Positions 45,857-56,925 of a stretch of 64,000 nt of DNA are shown here, in pieces. Numbering within the stretch: position 1 is the first letter of the stretch; each line of letters starts with the position of its first letter. The position numbers and the translations under genes were made by a program. The notes below the pieces were generated by a model, which did no database searches, was not told the origin of the DNA, and worked only from the letters and a program-made list of their open reading frames with translations. Location: NCBI RefSeq assembly GCF_008728515.1, contig NC_044996.1:126344348-126408347 (forward strand). The letters are read 5' to 3'. Source of the stretch: Papio anubis (taxonomy: Eukaryota; Chordata; Mammalia; Primates; Cercopithecidae).

Positions 45857-46182
45857 TTTTTTTTTTTTTTTTTTTTTGACAGAGTCTTGCTCTATTGTCC
45901 AGGCTGGAATGCAGTGGCATGACAACAGCTCCCTGCAGCTTCCACCTCTCAGGCTCAAGCGATCCTTCCACTTCAGTCTTTCGAGTAGCTGGGACTACAG
46001 ACGTGCACACCCATACCCAGCTAATTTTTAAATTTTTCTTTTCATAGAGATCCAGGGGGCAGGGAGGGGCGGGTCTCACTATGTTGCCCAGGCTGGTCTC
46101 AAACTCCAGAGCTCAAGTGATCCTCCTGCCTCGGCCTCCCAAAGTGCTGGGATTACAGTTGTAAGCCACTGTGCTCAGTCAG
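45857..46182 (-). mobile_element. AluJ-like
   Basis: Poly-T, 'gacagagtcttgctctattg' to 'cactgtgctcagtc', with a G-rich interruption 'agggggcagggaggggcggg' at 46051-46071 in the linker. Confidence 0.9.
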
Positions 46183-46254
46183 ATTTTGCATATCTAACAA
46201 GCACCCAGTTTATGCAGATACCACTGTGTTTATGAACCACACTTTGAATGGCAA

Positions 46255-46400
46255 GGTTCTAGTTGGATCATCTCTTTTCAACCTCACAATAACCTTATGT
46301 ACAGTTAATACCTCCATTTTATAGAGAAGAAAACCAAGCGCTAAGGAGATTAAGTAATTTGCCCCAGCAGTCAGGCTGGCATTATGACTTTGTCTACATT
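46255..46400 (+). mobile_element. MIR fragment
   Basis: 'cctcacaataaccttatgta', 'acctccattttatagagaag' and 'gattaagtaatttgcccc' follow the MIR order. Confidence 0.72.
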
Positions 46401-46423
46401 TTAAAATTAGAATTATCTAGCTA

Positions 46424-46592
46424 GTGGTTCTCAACTCTGGTGGCACCTTAGACTCACCTAGAGAGTTTTAAAAAAATACGGATGCCTCCACCATATAAAC
46501 CTGATTATCTGAGGATGGGATTTGAGCATCAATAATTTGTTTAACCTCTCCAGGTGGTTCCAATGGGTAGCCAAATCTGAGTACTACTGACC
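46424..46592. mobile_element. MER5-type hAT MITE
   Basis: Starts 'agtggttctcaactctggtg' and ends 'caaatctgagtactactg', with 'tcacctagagagttttaaaa' inside. The imperfect terminal inverted repeats are characteristic of MER5B-like elements; subfamily uncertain. Confidence 0.6.
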
Positions 46593-47264
46593 TAAGTCAG
46601 CCCTGTTCTTTTACAAATAAGGAAATTGAGGCCTCCAAAGGGTCAGTGTTTGTGATAAAAACCCAGGTCCTGAGACTCAGCCAATATCCTAAAAAGCAGC
46701 TACTGTAATACAGGCTGGGGATGGGAGGAGATGTTTCTTTTTGTAGAAATATAGACCTTATTAAGCGATAAACTCACAAAAGCCTATAGGATACTCATTA
46801 AAAGAGACTAAAGAGGATCTGATTTAGAATGAATTTACATTATTCTGAGGCAAAAAGATACATGACTGTGTTTTCAGGATCAGAATTCACCTCAGAAACC
46901 CAGAAGGATGTAAGGGATGGTGGATGTGCTGGGCTTTAGCATAACGTCTCTCATCCCCACTGGGAGGGAAAAAAAAAAGAAAAGAAAAGAAAAGAAAAGA
47001 ACAACAAACTGTACTTTCATTGGATGCAGGAAAAAAGTTGTGAAAATCTCAATAAACTGCACATTTACTCCCAGAGTGCATAGGATCACCAATTTTGAAG
47101 ATCGCTGGATTCACTAATAGTTTACACTATTCACGAAGTGATAGAGTCATTCATTCGACAAATATTTGTTAAGCACCTGCTGTGCTCTAGGCACTTGATC
47201 CTGAAAATATGGCAATGAATAAGGCAAATCTAGAGGTTATAATATAAAAAGGGAGCTGCCCATC
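46593..47264. other. Single-copy with an old repeat fragment
   Basis: 47140-47240 ('attcgacaaatatttgttaa', 'gctctaggcacttgatcctg') is an ancient LINE-type fragment of the 'attcaacaaatatttattg' class. Confidence 0.45.
46969..47001 (+). repeat. (AAAAG)n microsatellite
   Basis: Imperfect run of A and AAAAG units outside any Alu that I can see. Confidence 0.9.
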
Positions 47265-47641
47265 ATAATATCCTAGTCCTTGACTTCAAGAGGAGGTGTC
47301 TGACCTAGGTTTAGCCAATCATAATGCTCCATTCTCCTCACCATATGATGGTTCAAGCCAGACCAAGGAGAGTCTGTCTCTGGGATGAATATACACTGAA
47401 CTAGGGATCAAGAGTTCTCTTTCTTCTCTAGGACTGCCAATATAAACCCCTTGTGGAGAAAGATGGGGACCAGCTGCTGAGAGGTAGGAGGCAGGGGGAA
47501 GGGAGAGGAAGAGGACGAAAGGAAAAGAAAGTAAGAAAAAAAATTCAATGACATCATTTGAATTCCTGTATCCAGAATCTTTGAATTCCTGTATCCAGAA
47601 TCCACTCCACTTCTGTCCTTCCTGGATATGTGAGCTGATAA

Positions 47642-47757
47642 ATGTCCTTCCTTCCTTCCTCTTTCCTTTCTTTCTTTCTTCTTCTTTTCTTTCTTTCTTT
47701 CTTTTTCTTTCTTTCTTTTTTTTTTCTCTTTCTTTCTTTTTCTTTTTTTTTGTTTCT
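47642..47757 (+). repeat. (CTTT)n-rich polypyrimidine tract
   Basis: About 115 bp with no purine except one late G; formed by the tail of an antisense Alu. Confidence 0.95.
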
Positions 47758-48040
47758 TGAGACAGAGTCTCATTCTGTTGCCCAGGCTGAAGTGCAGTGG
47801 TGTGATCATAGCTCACTGCAGCCTCCAACTCCTGGACTCAAGTGATCCTTCTGCCTCAGCCTCCTGAGTAGCTGAGACCACAGGCATGCATCACCATGCC
47901 CAGCTAATTTTTTTTTTTTTAGAGACAGGGTCTTGCTCTGTTGCCCAGGCTGACCTCAAGCTCTTGGCCTCAAAGTGATCCTCCTGCCTCGATATCCCAA
48001 AGTGTTGGGATTACAGGTGTGAGCCACGGTGCCCAGCCAA
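47642..48040 (-). mobile_element. AluJ-like with long (CTTT)n-rich tail
   Basis: About 115 bp of CTTT/CTTTT units (47642-47757) precede a complete dimer ending 'cacggtgcccagcc'. Inserted in an old ERVL-type LTR. Confidence 0.93.
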
Positions 48041-48167
48041 ATTCCCTTTCTTACTTAAGCTAGTTTGAGTCAAGTTTCTGTCACTTGAGACCAAAAGAGC
48101 CCTGACTCAGACTGATCCTAGACTCATGGAATGAACAAGCTACAAGAACCTCTGAGTTCATCTAATA

Positions 48168-48353
48168 CAATGGCTCTCAAAGTGTGGTCGCTGAACCATC
48201 AGCGTCAGCCTCGCCTGGGAACTTGTTAAAGATGTAACTACTGGGGTCCCTCCCCAAAACTACTGAATCAGGAAATCTGGAGGTGGGGCCAGCAATGAGT
48301 TTGAACAAGCCCTCTAGATGATTTTGATCAGCTCTAAAGTTTGAGAAACACTG
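48168..48353 (-). mobile_element. Near full-length MER5A
   Basis: The 186-bp copy has ends caatggctctcaaag and tttgagaaacactg, which are inverted repeats. A degraded 8-bp target duplication (atctaata / tactaata) flanks it, as expected of hAT elements. Confidence 0.85.
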
Positions 48354-48357
48354 TACT

Positions 48358-48475
48358 AATATACCCTTTCCATGAGATGTGAAACTAGAGGCCCAGAAAA
48401 GGGGGTTAACTTGCTGAAGGTCACAAAATGAGTTAGTGTGGCCCCAGACCCTCTTAGTAATCCAAGAGCTGTTGG
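48358..48475 (+). mobile_element. MIR fragment
   Basis: 'gaaactagaggcccagaaaa' and 'taacttgctgaaggtcacaa' are MIR core sequence; it directly follows the MER5A copy at 48168-48353. Confidence 0.6.
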
Positions 48476-49449
48476 GTTTGGGGAAGGAGGGCCACTTGGA
48501 GTTTTGAGGGAAGTAGCACATAGATTGGCAAAGAGGAGGGGGGAAAATATTTTGGGTCAAATAATACAGTATGGTTGGAAACACTTGCTATGTGTTTCCA
48601 CAGGAGTTTGGAGAATATTTTACTCATCTTGGCTCCCCAGATGAGCCAACAACAATGTGTTAAAGCTCCACAGCCAATGGCAGAAATCCAAGAGAGTCCT
48701 TTTTATGTGCCAGCAAAGAGGAATTTCTTAGAAAAGCTACAGAAACTCTGCTACTATCATATTTCACTTTGTGGAGTGGAGGAATAGGAGGATGAAACAA
48801 AAGGCATGGGGCTGAAGTTATTCCTAAGAGCCTTGCCTCTCCAATTGCAAGAAAGGGATTTGATTGTTCTTGCCAGGGCAGCGGTTCCTCAGAGGGAAAC
48901 TGGGCACCTAACCTGGTGACTTGGAGAGCAACTTGTGGTTTTGAACTTTCTTTTTCAGGTGGACAGAGAGAGCAGCAGTGTCCCAGAGTGGCCCTGGAAA
49001 CTCGATTTAGTAAGCTGCTTTCCGATGATCTGCCCAGCCTGCCCCAGGGACGTGGTCCATCCAGAGGCAAACCTAAGAGAGGAAAGGGCTTGGCACCAAT
49101 ATTTCTGATGCTTTCTCTTTAGTCTCTTCTTCTCCTACTCTTGAGTGTACAGATGGGCAAAGGAAGGAGCACAGCAAAAGACCAAGAGAAGTTGCTGGCA
49201 CTGCCAACATTAGATAGTGCAAGCTTTTGATAGTCAGTATATACTACATCTACTCCAGCACGGCCAATGTCATCCAGGAAGGCACTGGTTAAAAAACAAA
49301 GGAAAACAAAAGCATGACCTCCTCTCACAGAAATCCATGATCCACACATTCATTAATTAATAATTATTGAATATCAACTATGTGCCAGGCACAGATCCAG
49401 GGACTGGGGACACAATAGCCACAAAAAACAGTTAAAAAAAAAAAAAAGA
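48476..49449. other. Single-copy sequence with an old repeat at the end
   Basis: Frames of 135-136 codons on the minus strand at 48177-49070 overlap a MER5A or lack any family motif. 49345-49430 is another 'ccaggcac'-class ancient fragment cut by an Alu. Confidence 0.45.
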
Positions 49450-49765
49450 GGCCAGGCGAGGTGGTTCACACCTGTAATCCCAGCACCTTGGGAGACTGAG
49501 GCAGGCGGATCACTTGAGGCCAGGAGTTCAACACCAGCCTGGCCAACATGGTGAAACCTCGTCTCTACTAAAAATACAAAAATTAGCTGGGCGTGGTGGC
49601 AGGCACCTGTAATCCCAGCTACTAGGGAGGCTGAGGCAGGAGAATCGCTTGAACCCAGGAGGCAGAGTTTGCAGTGAGCTGAGATTGCACCACTGCACTC
49701 CAGTGTGGGCTACAGAGCGAGACTCCATCTCAAAAAAAAAAAAAAAGAAAAGAAAGAAAGAAAAA
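49450..49765 (+). mobile_element. AluS-like
   Basis: Complete dimer. An A-run precedes the start (49434-49447) as well as forming the tail, so the target was an A-rich site. It splits an old 'ccaggcac'-type ancient repeat. Confidence 0.94.
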
Positions 49766-50068
49766 AGAAAAATCAGTCTTTGCCTCATGGAACTTACCTC
49801 CTGACTTGTCTTTTTGGGAGACAAACAATGAACAAAAGAAGTAATGTGTGTTAGTTGTTGATTAGTGCTATGGAAGAAAACCAAGCAGGGAAACAGCGAT
49901 TCAGCCAGGAGTAGTGAGGGAAAGAGTTTAAAGTATAAATAGATTGGGCAGGGAAGACATTACTGGAATCTGGTGTGGTTTTGGTCACGAACTCTCAAGA
50001 AAGATCTACTGAAACTAGGAAAGACCCTGAGAAAGTGACTCAAATTATCAATCAAGAAGTAACTACTA

Positions 50069-50368
50069 GGCCAGGCATGGTGACTCATGTCTGTAATCCC
50101 AGCACTTTGGGAGGCTGAGGGCGGGTGGATCACTTGAGGTTAGGAGTTCAAGACCAGCTTGGGCAACATGGTGAAACTCCATCTCTACAAAACATACAAA
50201 AAGTTAGCTGGGCATGATTGCTTGTACCTGTAGTCTCAGCTACTCTGGAGGCTGAGGTGGGAGAATTGTCTAAGCCTGGGAAGTCAAGGCTGCATTAAGC
50301 CATGATGCCACTGCACTCCAGCCTGGGCAACAGAGCAAGACTCTGTCTCAAACAAAAAAGAAAAAAGA
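50069..50368 (+). mobile_element. AluJ-like
   Basis: Duplication aactact at 50061-50067 and 50369-50375; J-type 'accagcttgggcaacatgg'. Confidence 0.94.
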
Positions 50369-50394
50369 AACTACTGATACCTACTATGGTACAG

Positions 50395-50735
50395 TTGGTA
50401 TCAAATATTCCATATGCTTTCCTACATTCCCAGCCTCCCTTGCAGTTACGTTGGGACCACAGAATTAGGACTGCCCAATCAATTATGAGCAGGAGTGATA
50501 TGTGTCACTTCTGGACCAAGGCATTTAAAAGTTCAGTGCCTCTCCCACCTTTCTCTTCCCTGCCTCAGCCAACTTGGGGACACATGTTCCTGATGCCTTA
50601 CCTTTAAGGTAGAGAGAGGTATCCTGTTCTGCCTCAGACTTTATGTAAGGAGAAATTGACCTTTGTGGAATCAAGCCTTTGAATTTTAGGTTTGTTACTG
50701 CAGCATAGCCTAACTTTATTTGACGAATACATCTA
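50395..50735 (+). mobile_element. MLT1-like LTR
   Basis: Opens 'ttcccagcctcccttgcag', then 'cccaatcaattatgagcag', 'tgtgtcacttctggacc' and ends 'tttgttactgcagcatagcc'. This is the typical MaLR layout with both ends recognisable. Confidence 0.6.
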
Positions 50736-51029
50736 GTCTACCCAGATACAGGCATGAAGACTTAGGGGAAAAAAATGAGGCAGAAGAGCTTGCTCTCAAG
50801 GCCCTTATATTCTAGTTGAAGATGAAAACTACTACTTAAATCCAGCATTCAAGGTCATGAGTCATCCGTGCTTAATGAATGATGCAGATGGTGAGGGCTT
50901 TGGAAATTCAGTGGAGGGAAGGACATAGGATGCTGTCTGGCATCCCGGGATTGGCAGATCATTGTAGAATCAATAGATGAGAGAGCAGAGGAGGATTTGA
51001 AGAAGGGAAAGGGCAGTGGAGTATCTTTC

Positions 51030-51185
51030 CCATCAGAGTGGGGTTCATGGACCAGCAGCATCAGCATTGCTCAATAGAAATGCAGAATTGCAGGCCCCAC
51101 CCCAGGGCTACTGAGACAGAATCTGCATCTTAAAAAGACTCCTAGGTGGCTCATGTGCACATTGAGATTTGACGCGTGCTAATCC
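51030..51185 (-). mobile_element. MER5A-like fragment
   Basis: 'atggaccagcagcatcagca', 'gcaggccccaccccagggct' and 'gagacagaatctgcatctta' in reverse-complement order. Confidence 0.75.
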
Positions 51186-51205
51186 AGTGGACACCAGTGG
51201 ATGGC

Positions 51206-51553
51206 TGTCTCAGTTCACTGGGGCTGCTATAACACAATGCCTTAGACTGGGTACTTATAAACAACAAAAACTCATTGCTCACAGTTCCGGAGACTGGGAA
51301 ATTCAAAATCAAGGTGTCAGCAGATTCCGTGTCTAGCGAGGGCCTGCTGGTTCATAGATGGCACCTTCTAGCTGTGTCCCCACATGGCTAGTTTTCTTGG
51401 GTCTCTTCTCTATGGGCACTAATCCCATTCATGAGGGCTCTGGCCGCATGACCTAATCACTTCCCAAAGGCCCAACTCCCTAATACTATCACATTGATGA
51501 TTAGGTTTCAACATAAAACTTTTTTATGGGACACAAACATTCAGACCATAGTA
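51206..51553 (-). mobile_element. MaLR/ERVL-type solo LTR (same family as 7519-7886)
   Basis: Starts TGTCTCAGTTCACTGGGG and ends CAGACCATAGTA. It shares with the 7.5-kb copy 'ctgggt.cttataaacaac', 'gatggcaccttct' and 'aggtttcaacat'. Confidence 0.65.
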
Positions 51554-51652
51554 GTGGTCTACCCTGAACCCATTCCTCCCTGCACCCCACCTCCAGGCAG
51601 CCCATGTGACTCAGGGTCCACTGATCCCATCCCCAGCTGCAGAATTAGTCTC

Positions 51653-52160
51653 TAAGGGTGGTTCCCAGACTAATAACATCAGCATCACTAGGGAATTTGT
51701 TAGAAATGAGGCCAGGCGAGGTGGCTGACACCTGTAATCCCAGCACCTTGGGAGGCCGAGGCGGGCGGATCACCTGAGGTCAGGAGTTTGAGACCAACCT
51801 GGCCAACGTGGTGAAGCCCCATCTCTACTAAAAATACAAAATTAGTTGGGCATGGTGGCGCATGCCTGTAATTCCAGCTACTCAGGAGGCTGAGGCAGGA
51901 GAATTGCTTGAACCTGGAAGGCAGAGGTTACAGTAAGCCAAGATCACACAATTGCACCCCAGCCTGGGTGACAAAGGCGAAACTCCGCCTCAAAAAAAAA
52001 AGAAAGAAAACAAATGTACAATCAGATATGTAAATTCCCAAACACCACCCAAGACTACTGAATTAGAAACTCTGAGGCTGGGGCCGGCCCAGCAATCTGT
52101 ATTTTAACAAGTCCTCCTGGTGATTCTGATGCAGCCTGACGTTGGAGAACCACCAGTCTT
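51653..52160 (-). mobile_element. MER5A split by an AluS
   Basis: The left piece 'ataacatcagcatcactagg' ... 'ttgttagaaatgag' and the right piece 'actactgaattagaaactct' ... 'ttggagaaccaccag' form one MER5A. The Alu at 51710-52010 lies between them. Confidence 0.85.
51710..52010 (+). mobile_element. AluS-like in a MER5A
   Basis: Complete dimer with short A tail; host sequence on both sides aligns to one MER5A. Confidence 0.96.
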
Positions 52161-52169
52161 CAAGGATCA

Positions 52170-52620
52170 TGGTAATCACATTCCCCTTGAATGTGATTAA
52201 GCCTGGTTCCTGAACCCAGGCTTAAGCCAATCCATTTCTGGCCTTCCCCTGGCATCTGTAATTGGTCCAGAGGTGGTCATGTGACCTACTTTGGTCCAAT
52301 CAGACTGAAAGGAAAGTTATTTACTCCACAGTTGGAGAGGTGTTTTCTTTTTCCCCCTCCTGCCCCTTCCCCTACCCCTCTTGATGCACACAGCCAAGGT
52401 AGTGTGTTGCCTTCTTTGCCACTGACTGCCAGCATATGACCATGAGGAAAACCAGGCCGAGGGCAGAGCTGAAAGGACCGCAGCAAAAAGGAGCCAGAAT
52501 CTTTGCACTATGCCTCTGGCCTTCCTGTTCCCTGAACAATATATTTCCTTATGATTTAAGCCAGTGGATTTGTGGTTTCTGATCCTTATAGCCAAAAATG
52601 TTGTAACAACAGATGAGACT
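52170..52620 (+). mobile_element. Probable old LTR, unassigned
   Basis: Has the LTR-like run 'aggtggtcatgtgacctac', 'tggtccaatcagactga' and an end resembling 'aagccagtgga.ttgtggttt'. The family cannot be fixed by eye. A polypyrimidine patch occupies 52340-52380. Confidence 0.4.
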
Positions 52621-52837
52621 AAGGAAGTATGAGGCCAATGGGCATACCAAAAATATTTTAATATGATGATGGATGTAATTAAGTTAACAGGCATTTTCCC
52701 CCCAAATTCCGAAACTCTAGATCCAGGTAGCATAACTGTTACAACTTGAGAAAAGCAACTTAGTACAAATAAAATGGAGCATTACTTTATGCAGTGGGTC
52801 CTTGATTGGAAAACTGGTTAAAAACACACAAATGGGG

Positions 52838-53161
52838 GCTGGGCGCGGTGGCTGCCGCCTGTAATCCCAACATTTTGGGTGGCCGAGGCAGGCGGATCAC
52901 TTGAGGTCAGGAGTTTGAGACCAGCCTGGGCAATAGGCTGAAACCCCATCTCTACTGAAAATACAAAAATTAGCCAGGCGTAGTGGCATGCGCCTGTCGT
53001 CCCAGCTACTTGGGAAGCTGAGCCAGGAGAATCACTTGAACCCAGAAGGCAGAGGTTGCAGTGAACCAAGATCACGCCATTGCACTCCAGCCCGGGAGAC
53101 AGAGCGAGACTCCATCAAAAAAAAAAAAAAAAGAAAGAAAGAAAGAAAGAAAGAAAAAAAG
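52838..53161 (+). mobile_element. AluS-like with (GAAA)n tail
   Basis: 'ggctgggcgcggtggctgcc' to GAAA units at 53131-53160. aaatgg is seen on both sides. Confidence 0.95.
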
Positions 53162-53164
53162 AAA

Positions 53165-54464
53165 AATGGCTAAAAGAAGAAAAAGAAAGGAAGGGGACTT
53201 AAGATGAGGCATATTCTTAGATGAAATGAAAAAATCAATAGGGTAATATACAAATGAGCCTGGAGCATATTATGGTGCCAGAAAGTAAGAAAGTACTCAC
53301 GAAAGAGTGGAGACATGGGAGCCAGCCTAAAAGAGCTTGCAATGACTGAAGCTAGGACACTGGCAATAAAGTCAATAATAACAACATTGGATTCTAACCC
53401 AAAGACTAAACTCCTTATCCATGAATTCATATTGACGTAAATAAGTTAATGAATAAATAAATGGGAGAGAATTCTTCCCTATAGAAGAATTCCAATGAAT
53501 TCACATAGAATGAATGAGGGAAATAGAAAATCACCTTTAAACACCACAGGAATAATTGTTGCATGCATGATCTACCGATGGATGCTAAAATTAGTGGGAG
53601 AAGGTTGGAGGAGAAACAGGATATTTGCATAGTCTCAAAGTATCTTTCTCAAGGGGAAAATGGATAGAGAAGGCAAACTAAGGTGCTATAGGGATGTGTC
53701 TGTCCAGAATTTTCTCCTGAAATGTGCCCTGTGGTTTCAGAGACAGGAAAAGCAAGAGATTTGGTTTAAAATGGCACGGCCAGGAGTTCATGGATTCCTC
53801 CAAGAAACAAAAAGGGCCATTGTTGTTCAAATTTGGACTGAGCTGGATGTGACCTGGCCCTGAGAGTTGTCTCTTCACACTACTAAAGAGCCGCATGTGC
53901 TTGCCCTCCTCCCTCAACTCCCTACTCCAACCCCCAAGCCCTGGGCTCGCTCACTGCCAGGCAGGGTGGTGGTGAGTTTCACAAACTAATCCCAGCATGC
54001 AGATTGACTGTGCTGCCTTTAGTTTCCTCTGGATTTTCGGGTTATTTGTGTTGGCACAGGGCCACCAGCTCTTCCCAAGTTGGAACACATTCTCAAAAAG
54101 GGCTGGTCCCACCACCCTCATCTTGGTTGAGGCCAAGGTCTGGTTTCATTTTTCATTAAACTGCCATTTGTAACTTTCATTGAAGAGAATGACAACATGT
54201 CCAACTGTCTTCATTCAGTGTTTTCCCAAGAGAGGGCCTTTTCGCCTCCCGCGAGAGAGTGTGTGATTTATTTATCTCATCCGTTGTGCAATAGGTTCAC
54301 CACCATTGCAACTAACACAATGTTCCAGAAAAAAAATGCTGTGACTTCACTTAAGTTGGCAGTGATTGGTTTCTCACCTAGATCCACCAACGCCTACACC
54401 ATAGGGGTAGAATTGCATCACCAGAGACTTCTCTGGTTTGATTGTGAGGGGGGCCTATAGGGCG
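53165..54464. other. Unassigned, partly repeat-like
   Basis: 53200-53650 has an L1-like A-rich texture ('ctaaactccttatccatgaa', 'aataagttaatgaataaata') but no firm assignment. 53660-54460 shows nothing recognisable. Confidence 0.4.
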
Positions 54465-54519
54465 GGGACTGTATCTTGCCCATCTTCATCTGCCCCGGGC
54501 CTGGCACGTAGTAGATGTG
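54465..54519 (+). mobile_element. L2 3' end (left piece; right piece 55226-55284)
   Basis: 'ccatcttcatctgccccggg' and 'cctggcacgtagtagatgtg' are L2 3' UTR. The tail, with a (GAAT)n expansion, follows the inserted LTR at 55226. Confidence 0.5.
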
Positions 54520-55225
54520 GTAGTCATCGGTGCTGTTCACCAAGTATGTCCAACTCTTCACTTTCCAGGCCCTTGTAGGGCTGCATTTCCTGGCCCTCTA
54601 GGTCTGGGTGCAACTATGTGCACAGTTCCAGCTGATGAGTTCAGTGCAGAAGCGTTGTACACCACTTCTAGGCTATAGCATTTAAATACTTGTGGTCCAG
54701 AGCTCTCTTTTCCCTCTAGCTCAGCAAGCAGCAATGTTTGAGAAGGTGGCTACTCAGTCATCTTGGATCCCTGATTGACTGCAATAGGTAGACACCCCCT
54801 TCTAACCTACGATGCACATGTAGTGTGAGTAAAAAAATTAATCTTTGTGGCCAGGCGTGGTGGCTTATGCCTGTAATCCCTGCACTTTGGGAGGTCGAGG
54901 TAGGCAGATCACTTGAGGTCAGGAGTTTGAGACCAGCCTGGCCAACAGGGTGAAAACCGGTCTCTACTAAAGATACAAAAATTAGCCAGGTGTGGTGGTG
55001 CACACCTGTAATCCCAGCTACTCGGGAGGCTGAGGGAGGAGAATTGTTGAACCCAGAGGCAGAAGTTGCAGAGTACATCACTGCACTCCACCCTAGGTGA
55101 CAGAGTGAGACTCCATCTCAAACAAAACAAAACAAAAACAAACAAAACACCTTTGTTTACACTAACCACTGAGATTTTGAGGGTTGTTTCTGACTGCAGA
55201 ATAACCTAGGCTACCCTCACTGATA
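54520..55225 (+). mobile_element. MaLR-like LTR inside an L2 end, itself split by an Alu
   Basis: The 3' end 'ccactgagattttgagggtt' ... 'cctaggctaccctcactgat' (55165-55225) is the standard MaLR LTR terminus; the 5' part lies at 54520-54848. An AluS (54849-55149) separates them. L2 sequence flanks both sides, making three nested layers. Confidence 0.5.
54849..55149 (+). mobile_element. AluS-like in an LTR
   Basis: Complete apart from small losses around 55048-55075; (CAAAA)n tail; ctttgt repeated at both edges. Confidence 0.94.
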
Positions 55226-55250
55226 CCATATGCATAAAATACATGTCTGT

Positions 55251-55284
55251 TGAATGAATGAATGAATGAATGAATGAATGAATG
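55251..55284 (+). repeat. (TGAA)n microsatellite
   Basis: Eight pure GAAT/TGAA units at the tail of an L2 3' end. Confidence 0.95.
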
Positions 55285-55554
55285 ACTTAAGCCAGAAGAG
55301 ACTGCTGAGCAGTGTTGCTCTAGGATTTCTTTCCATAAAGAAGAGATTCAGACATGGTGATCTGATTACAGGTGTGTGGGAAGTGAGGACCATGTTGGCG
55401 AGGGGACTCTTCTTGTTTGGTTTGCACAGTGCACTATTTTTATTACATGTCTTTTATTTGGGCTATGGGAGTGCTGATGGGGATTATGGGGGGCCTAAAG
55501 TCTCCCAAACCAAACCTTGGCATTATCACTGAAGTTTCAATTGACCTTGCCACC

Positions 55555-55690
55555 TCCTATGTATTTTACACGTGGGGAAACTGAGACCCAGACTGTCTAA
55601 GTGACAATACCCATTAGTCAGTGGCAACACTGGTAAACACCAAGCCCCTTATTTCCTGATTGTCTACCTGATGCTTTTGCTATGACACCA
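55555..55690 (+). mobile_element. MIR fragment
   Basis: 'ggggaaactgagacccagac' and 'attagtcagtggcaacactg' match the MIR 3' half in sense. It faces the minus-strand MIR at 55725. Confidence 0.5.
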
Positions 55691-55724
55691 TTCCACCTTT
55701 CACACCCAGGTGTTAAGGGAGCAG

Positions 55725-55925
55725 GAGCTTGAGAGTCATGCTCTGACTTATTCCAGTCCTGGCTCTGCCACTTACTAGCTGTGGACCTTAGGAAAAGCAC
55801 ATAACCTATCTGTGCCTTGGTTTCCTCAGCTGTACGGTCCTCTGTGGGTTGCCGCGAGGATTTTGTGAAATCAAGTATAAAGTATGTAAAGATCTAGCAG
55901 TATTAGTCAATTGTTACTGTTATCC
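55725..55925 (-). mobile_element. MIR SINE
   Basis: 'tggctctgccacttactagc', 'gtgccttggtttcctcagct' and 'gccgcgaggattttgtgaaa' are complement MIR landmarks. Confidence 0.8.
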
Positions 55926-55947
55926 TAAACCCTCATCCCACTGTCTT

Positions 55948-56255
55948 TTTTTTTTTTTTTTTTTTTTTTTTTAGACAGGGTCCCCCCTTTTCCCCCCGGG
56001 TGGAGTACAGTGGTGCAATCCTGGCTCACTGCAGCCTTGACTTCCTGGGTTCAAGTGATCCTCCCACTTAGTCTCCTGAGTAGTCAAGAGTATATGCAAC
56101 GCCACCATGCCAGCTGATTTTTGTACTTTCCTGGGTATAGACGAGGTTTCACCATGTTGGCCAGGCTGGTCGAGACTCCTGGACCCAAGCAATCCTCTTG
56201 CCTCAGCCTCCCAAAGTGCTGGGATTGCAGACATGAGCCACCGTGCCCAGCCCAG
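55948..56255 (-). mobile_element. AluJ-like with anomalous C runs
   Basis: Perfect 11-bp duplication cccactgtctt at 55937-55947 and 56256-56266. At 55981-55999 the normal 'ctcactctgtcacccagg' is replaced by ccccccttttcccccc-type text, which looks like a base-calling fault. Confidence 0.94.
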
Positions 56256-56266
56256 CCCACTGTCTT

Positions 56267-56925
56267 GATTTGCACCTGAGTCCCATGTTCTCTTCGTGCT
56301 CTGTTTCCCTTGGGAAAGAATGAATCTGTTTGAGACCATCATGTGCTCTATTTGTAGACGATTTGGCCACAGGTCAATTCATTTGAAGTTCTAAGGAGAG
56401 CCGTGCCCTAGAGCACTGGTGAGCTGTCCTCCTCTGCCACCTCCCTTTGCCGAGAGCCTACATTAAGGGACCTATCAGTGGGAAGTGGGCAAGGTGACAA
56501 GAATTTTGCCTTCTCTATTCTGTCTCTGCCATGTTTGCTGCCTGGCTGACGCCTGCTGATCAAGCTCCATCACTGGCTCAAAGACCCTGTGGGACTACAG
56601 CCAAAGCCACCCACTCTTCAGTTGCTGGGACATCAGCCCACAGGCTTTGGATAAATATTTACCTGCAAATCCCGAGCAGCCATAGCCTTCCTTCATATCT
56701 CCAGATAGTACCCATGTAGAAGGCATGCGATTAGGGCAGAAAAACCTGTGGCTGGAGGGCCGGGGTTCCCTCCTTAATCCCAACCTCTTTTCTCTTCCAT
56801 AGGTACTGATGTCAAAGTTATGTGAATCTGAGAGCGTGTGTCAAGAAGAATGAAACTTTGGCTGAAAGTACAGCAAAATATGAATTTTTAAGAACTGTCT
56901 TATTTATATTTTTTAGACATATTTC
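56267..56925. other. Single-copy sequence, no gene seen
   Basis: No repeat recognised in 650 bp; no splice-flanked open frame. Confidence 0.45.

Larger units (their letters stand above)
47265..48115 (+). mobile_element. Old ERVL-type LTR, split by an Alu
   Basis: 5' part reads 'tgacctaggtttagccaatc' through 'gcagggggaaggg'; 3' part after the Alu is 'agtttgagtcaagtttctgt' and 'agagccctgactcagac', a recognisable ERVL LTR end. A 20-bp unit gaattcctgtatccagaatc is tandemly repeated at 47559-47604. The Alu and its (CTTT)n-rich tail occupy about 47642-48040. Confidence 0.5.

Noticed and set aside
47319..47828. Lys/Glu/Arg-rich frames of 133-169 codons on the minus strand
   Set aside because: Direct translation of the (CTTT)n tract and Alu; no gene.
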